The translations under genes and the position numbers were made by a program. The notes beneath the pieces were generated by a model. The model saw only the letters and a list, made by a program, of their open reading frames with translations. It made no database searches and was not told the origin of the DNA. A DNA stretch of 7,757 nt from JACMJP01 sp046160675. GTDB taxonomy: Bacteria; Bacteroidota; Bacteroidia; Chitinophagales; BACL12. Of this stretch, positions 6,605-7,757 are shown piece after piece (position 1 is the stretch's first letter; every line of letters starts with the position of its first letter). Where the stretch lies: positions 1-7,757 of the forward strand of contig JBJXHH010000225.1 in the NCBI GenBank assembly GCA_046160675.1. Direction: 5' to 3'.

Positions 6605-7757
6605 ATGTGGCCAATACCCTATAAATTCATTATAACGGGATTTTTCCTTCTTTCAATAATTTGTTTTGCAGGTTTTAAAAACCTGAATACCTTCACACCA
6701 CCTGAAGTTGACGTAAAAAATCATGTTGCTGATAAACTACATGAATTAAAGGGGGTTACAAAAGCTCTGCAAACTACTGTCGTAAATAAAACCGCCGGGT
6801 TACCTTCGATACAAAAAAAATTTTTCACTCTGAGGGAAATCTACAAAGAGGTAGAGTTTTTAATTTGTTACCTGGATGCAGAAGTAGGCGAACACTTTAA
6901 CGGTGCCAATCTTGTTTCGGGAGACCCGGATATTTTAAGCACAAAAATGATTGAGCCCAGGGGCATGCAGGTGATGGAAGAGATCCTGTTTTCTGATGAA
7001 GAGGAAAAAGACCTAACAGCAATGGCAGTACTGTGCACACAAATGCTGGAAGATATTACTTTGTTTGAAAAACAACTGAACAAAACTCCAATAACAACCA
7101 CAATGCTCTTTGATGCAAGCAGGAAAGAAGTTTTACGCATTGCTTTTCTTGGGTTAACCGGGTTTGATTCACCTGTTGCTAAAAATTCAATACCAGAAGC
7201 GATCACCGCACTGCAGGCTGTTCAAAAGGTTATTAAAGCATACTCCGCTTCAATTCAAAATGAAAAACTGCTAAACGATGTAAACAATACTTTTGAGGAA
7301 GCAATACTTTATCTCCAAAAAAACACGGATTTCAACAGCTTTGACCGAGCTCATTTTATTAGGGAATACAGCAATGTTTTATACAGCATGCTGCTTGACG
7401 TACATAATGCAGTCGGAGCTGTGTATCCTGAAACGCTTACAGACTTCAATATTCCGGTAAATTACGAAGCAAGAAACCCTTTTTCTGAAAACTTTTTGAA
7501 TGCACATTTTTACAATAGTAATAAAACAGATAATCCTACTGATGCCCGCATAGTACTTGGCAAAACACTTTTTTTTGACCCTGTACTTTCTGTAAACACA
7601 AAAAGAGCATGTGCAAGTTGTCACCAGCCCGGGAAAGCATTTACTGATGGGCTTGCAAAAAGCCTTGCCCTTGATTTTTCTGGTACTGTAAAACGCAACG
7701 CCCCCACTGTTATAAATGCTGCTCTGCAGGGAAGTTATTTTTACGATGTAAGGGCAG
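6605..7757 (+). CDS. MauG/di-haem cytochrome c peroxidase-like protein with imelysin-like N-terminal region (partial)
   Basis: The frame runs open from ATG 6605 to the window edge (384 codons), so the gene is 3'-incomplete. An in-frame TAA at 6587 and the lack of other starts fix the ATG. Residues 1-23 form a hydrophobic export signal (FIITGFFLLSIICFAG), so the protein acts outside the cytoplasm. From about 316 it is clearly of the MauG/bacterial di-haem peroxidase family: LGKTLFFDPVLS (318-329), a haem-c motif CASCH (336-340, His340 as haem ligand), AFTDG (345-349) and RNAPTVINAA (364-373). The second haem motif would lie beyond the window. Family members reduce H2O2 or oxidise other substrates with electrons from c-type cytochromes; which applies here is unknown. 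Residues about 35-275 are mainly helical and resemble imelysin (M75): REIYKEVEFL (77-86) and GMQVMEEILF (120-129), the latter aligning with the GxHxxE motif but with Gln122 for His. Haem call strong, imelysin call tentative. Confidence 0.8.
   Translation, partial: MWPIPYKFIITGFFLLSIICFAGFKNLNTFTPPEVDVKNHVADKLHELKGVTKALQTTVVNKTAGLPSIQKKFFTLREIYKEVEFLICYLDAEVGEHFNGANLVSGDPDILSTKMIEPRGMQVMEEILFSDEEEKDLTAMAVLCTQMLEDITLFEKQLNKTPITTTMLFDASRKEVLRIAFLGLTGFDSPVAKNSIPEAITALQAVQKVIKAYSASIQNEKLLNDVNNTFEEAILYLQKNTDFNSFDRAHFIREYSNVLYSMLLDVHNAVGAVYPETLTDFNIPVNYEARNPFSENFLNAHFYNSNKTDNPTDARIVLGKTLFFDPVLSVNTKRACASCHQPGKAFTDGLAKSLALDFSGTVKRNAPTVINAALQGSYFYDVRA

Noticed and set aside
6868..7206. A 112-codon minus-strand frame, and another at 7379-7624
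   Set aside because: Both lie antisense to the peroxidase-like gene, whose plus-strand frame is continuous for 384 codons with a signal peptide and haem motif. The serine- and cysteine-rich products look like complement translations.
1..7757. Possible undescribed defence, mobile or biosynthetic system
   Set aside because: The genes belong to widespread housekeeping or envelope families. No transposase, integrase, tandem or direct repeat array, tRNA or toxin-antitoxin pair was seen on either strand.

Overview
The window looks like an ordinary stretch of chromosome from a member of the Bacteroidota, probably close to the Chitinophagaceae. The DNA is AT-rich. There is a TonB-dependent receptor with the N-terminal carboxypeptidase-like domain typical of that phylum. 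Starts lack clear Shine-Dalgarno sequences, and several genes are preceded by the -7 promoter element TAnnTTTG of the Bacteroidota. The placement below phylum level is an impression from protein style, not a computed result.

Layout from left to right: (1) 15-2498, plus strand: outer-membrane TonB-dependent receptor, whose true start may lie left of the window. (2) 2499-2574: short tail-to-tail gap with a perfect 8-bp hairpin that could end transcripts from both sides. (3) 2575-2871 and 2960-3454, both minus strand: a 98-residue muconolactone-isomerase-like protein and a SixA-type histidine phosphatase, possibly co-transcribed with the phosphatase first. (4) 3455-3585: divergent promoter region with a perfect 8-bp dyad. 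(5) 3586-5736, plus strand: complete RNase R. (6) 5743-6414, minus strand: RluA-family pseudouridine synthase, tail-to-tail with RNase R and only 6 bp apart. (7) 6415-6604: second divergent promoter region. (8) 6605 to the right edge, plus strand: the first 384 codons of an exported MauG/di-haem cytochrome c peroxidase-type protein, with a long helical N-terminal region resembling imelysin (peptidase M75 family).

The genes do not form one obvious pathway. RNase R and the pseudouridine synthase both act on RNA, but they are convergent and so not an operon. The receptor and the peroxidase-like protein are both envelope proteins but lie at opposite ends. I see no mobile element, CRISPR array, tRNA, rRNA or defence system. 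The points most worth following up are the imelysin-like region fused to the haem domain, the dyad upstream of RNase R, and the promoter element that overlaps a spurious start codon of the pseudouridine synthase gene and implies a nearly leaderless mRNA.
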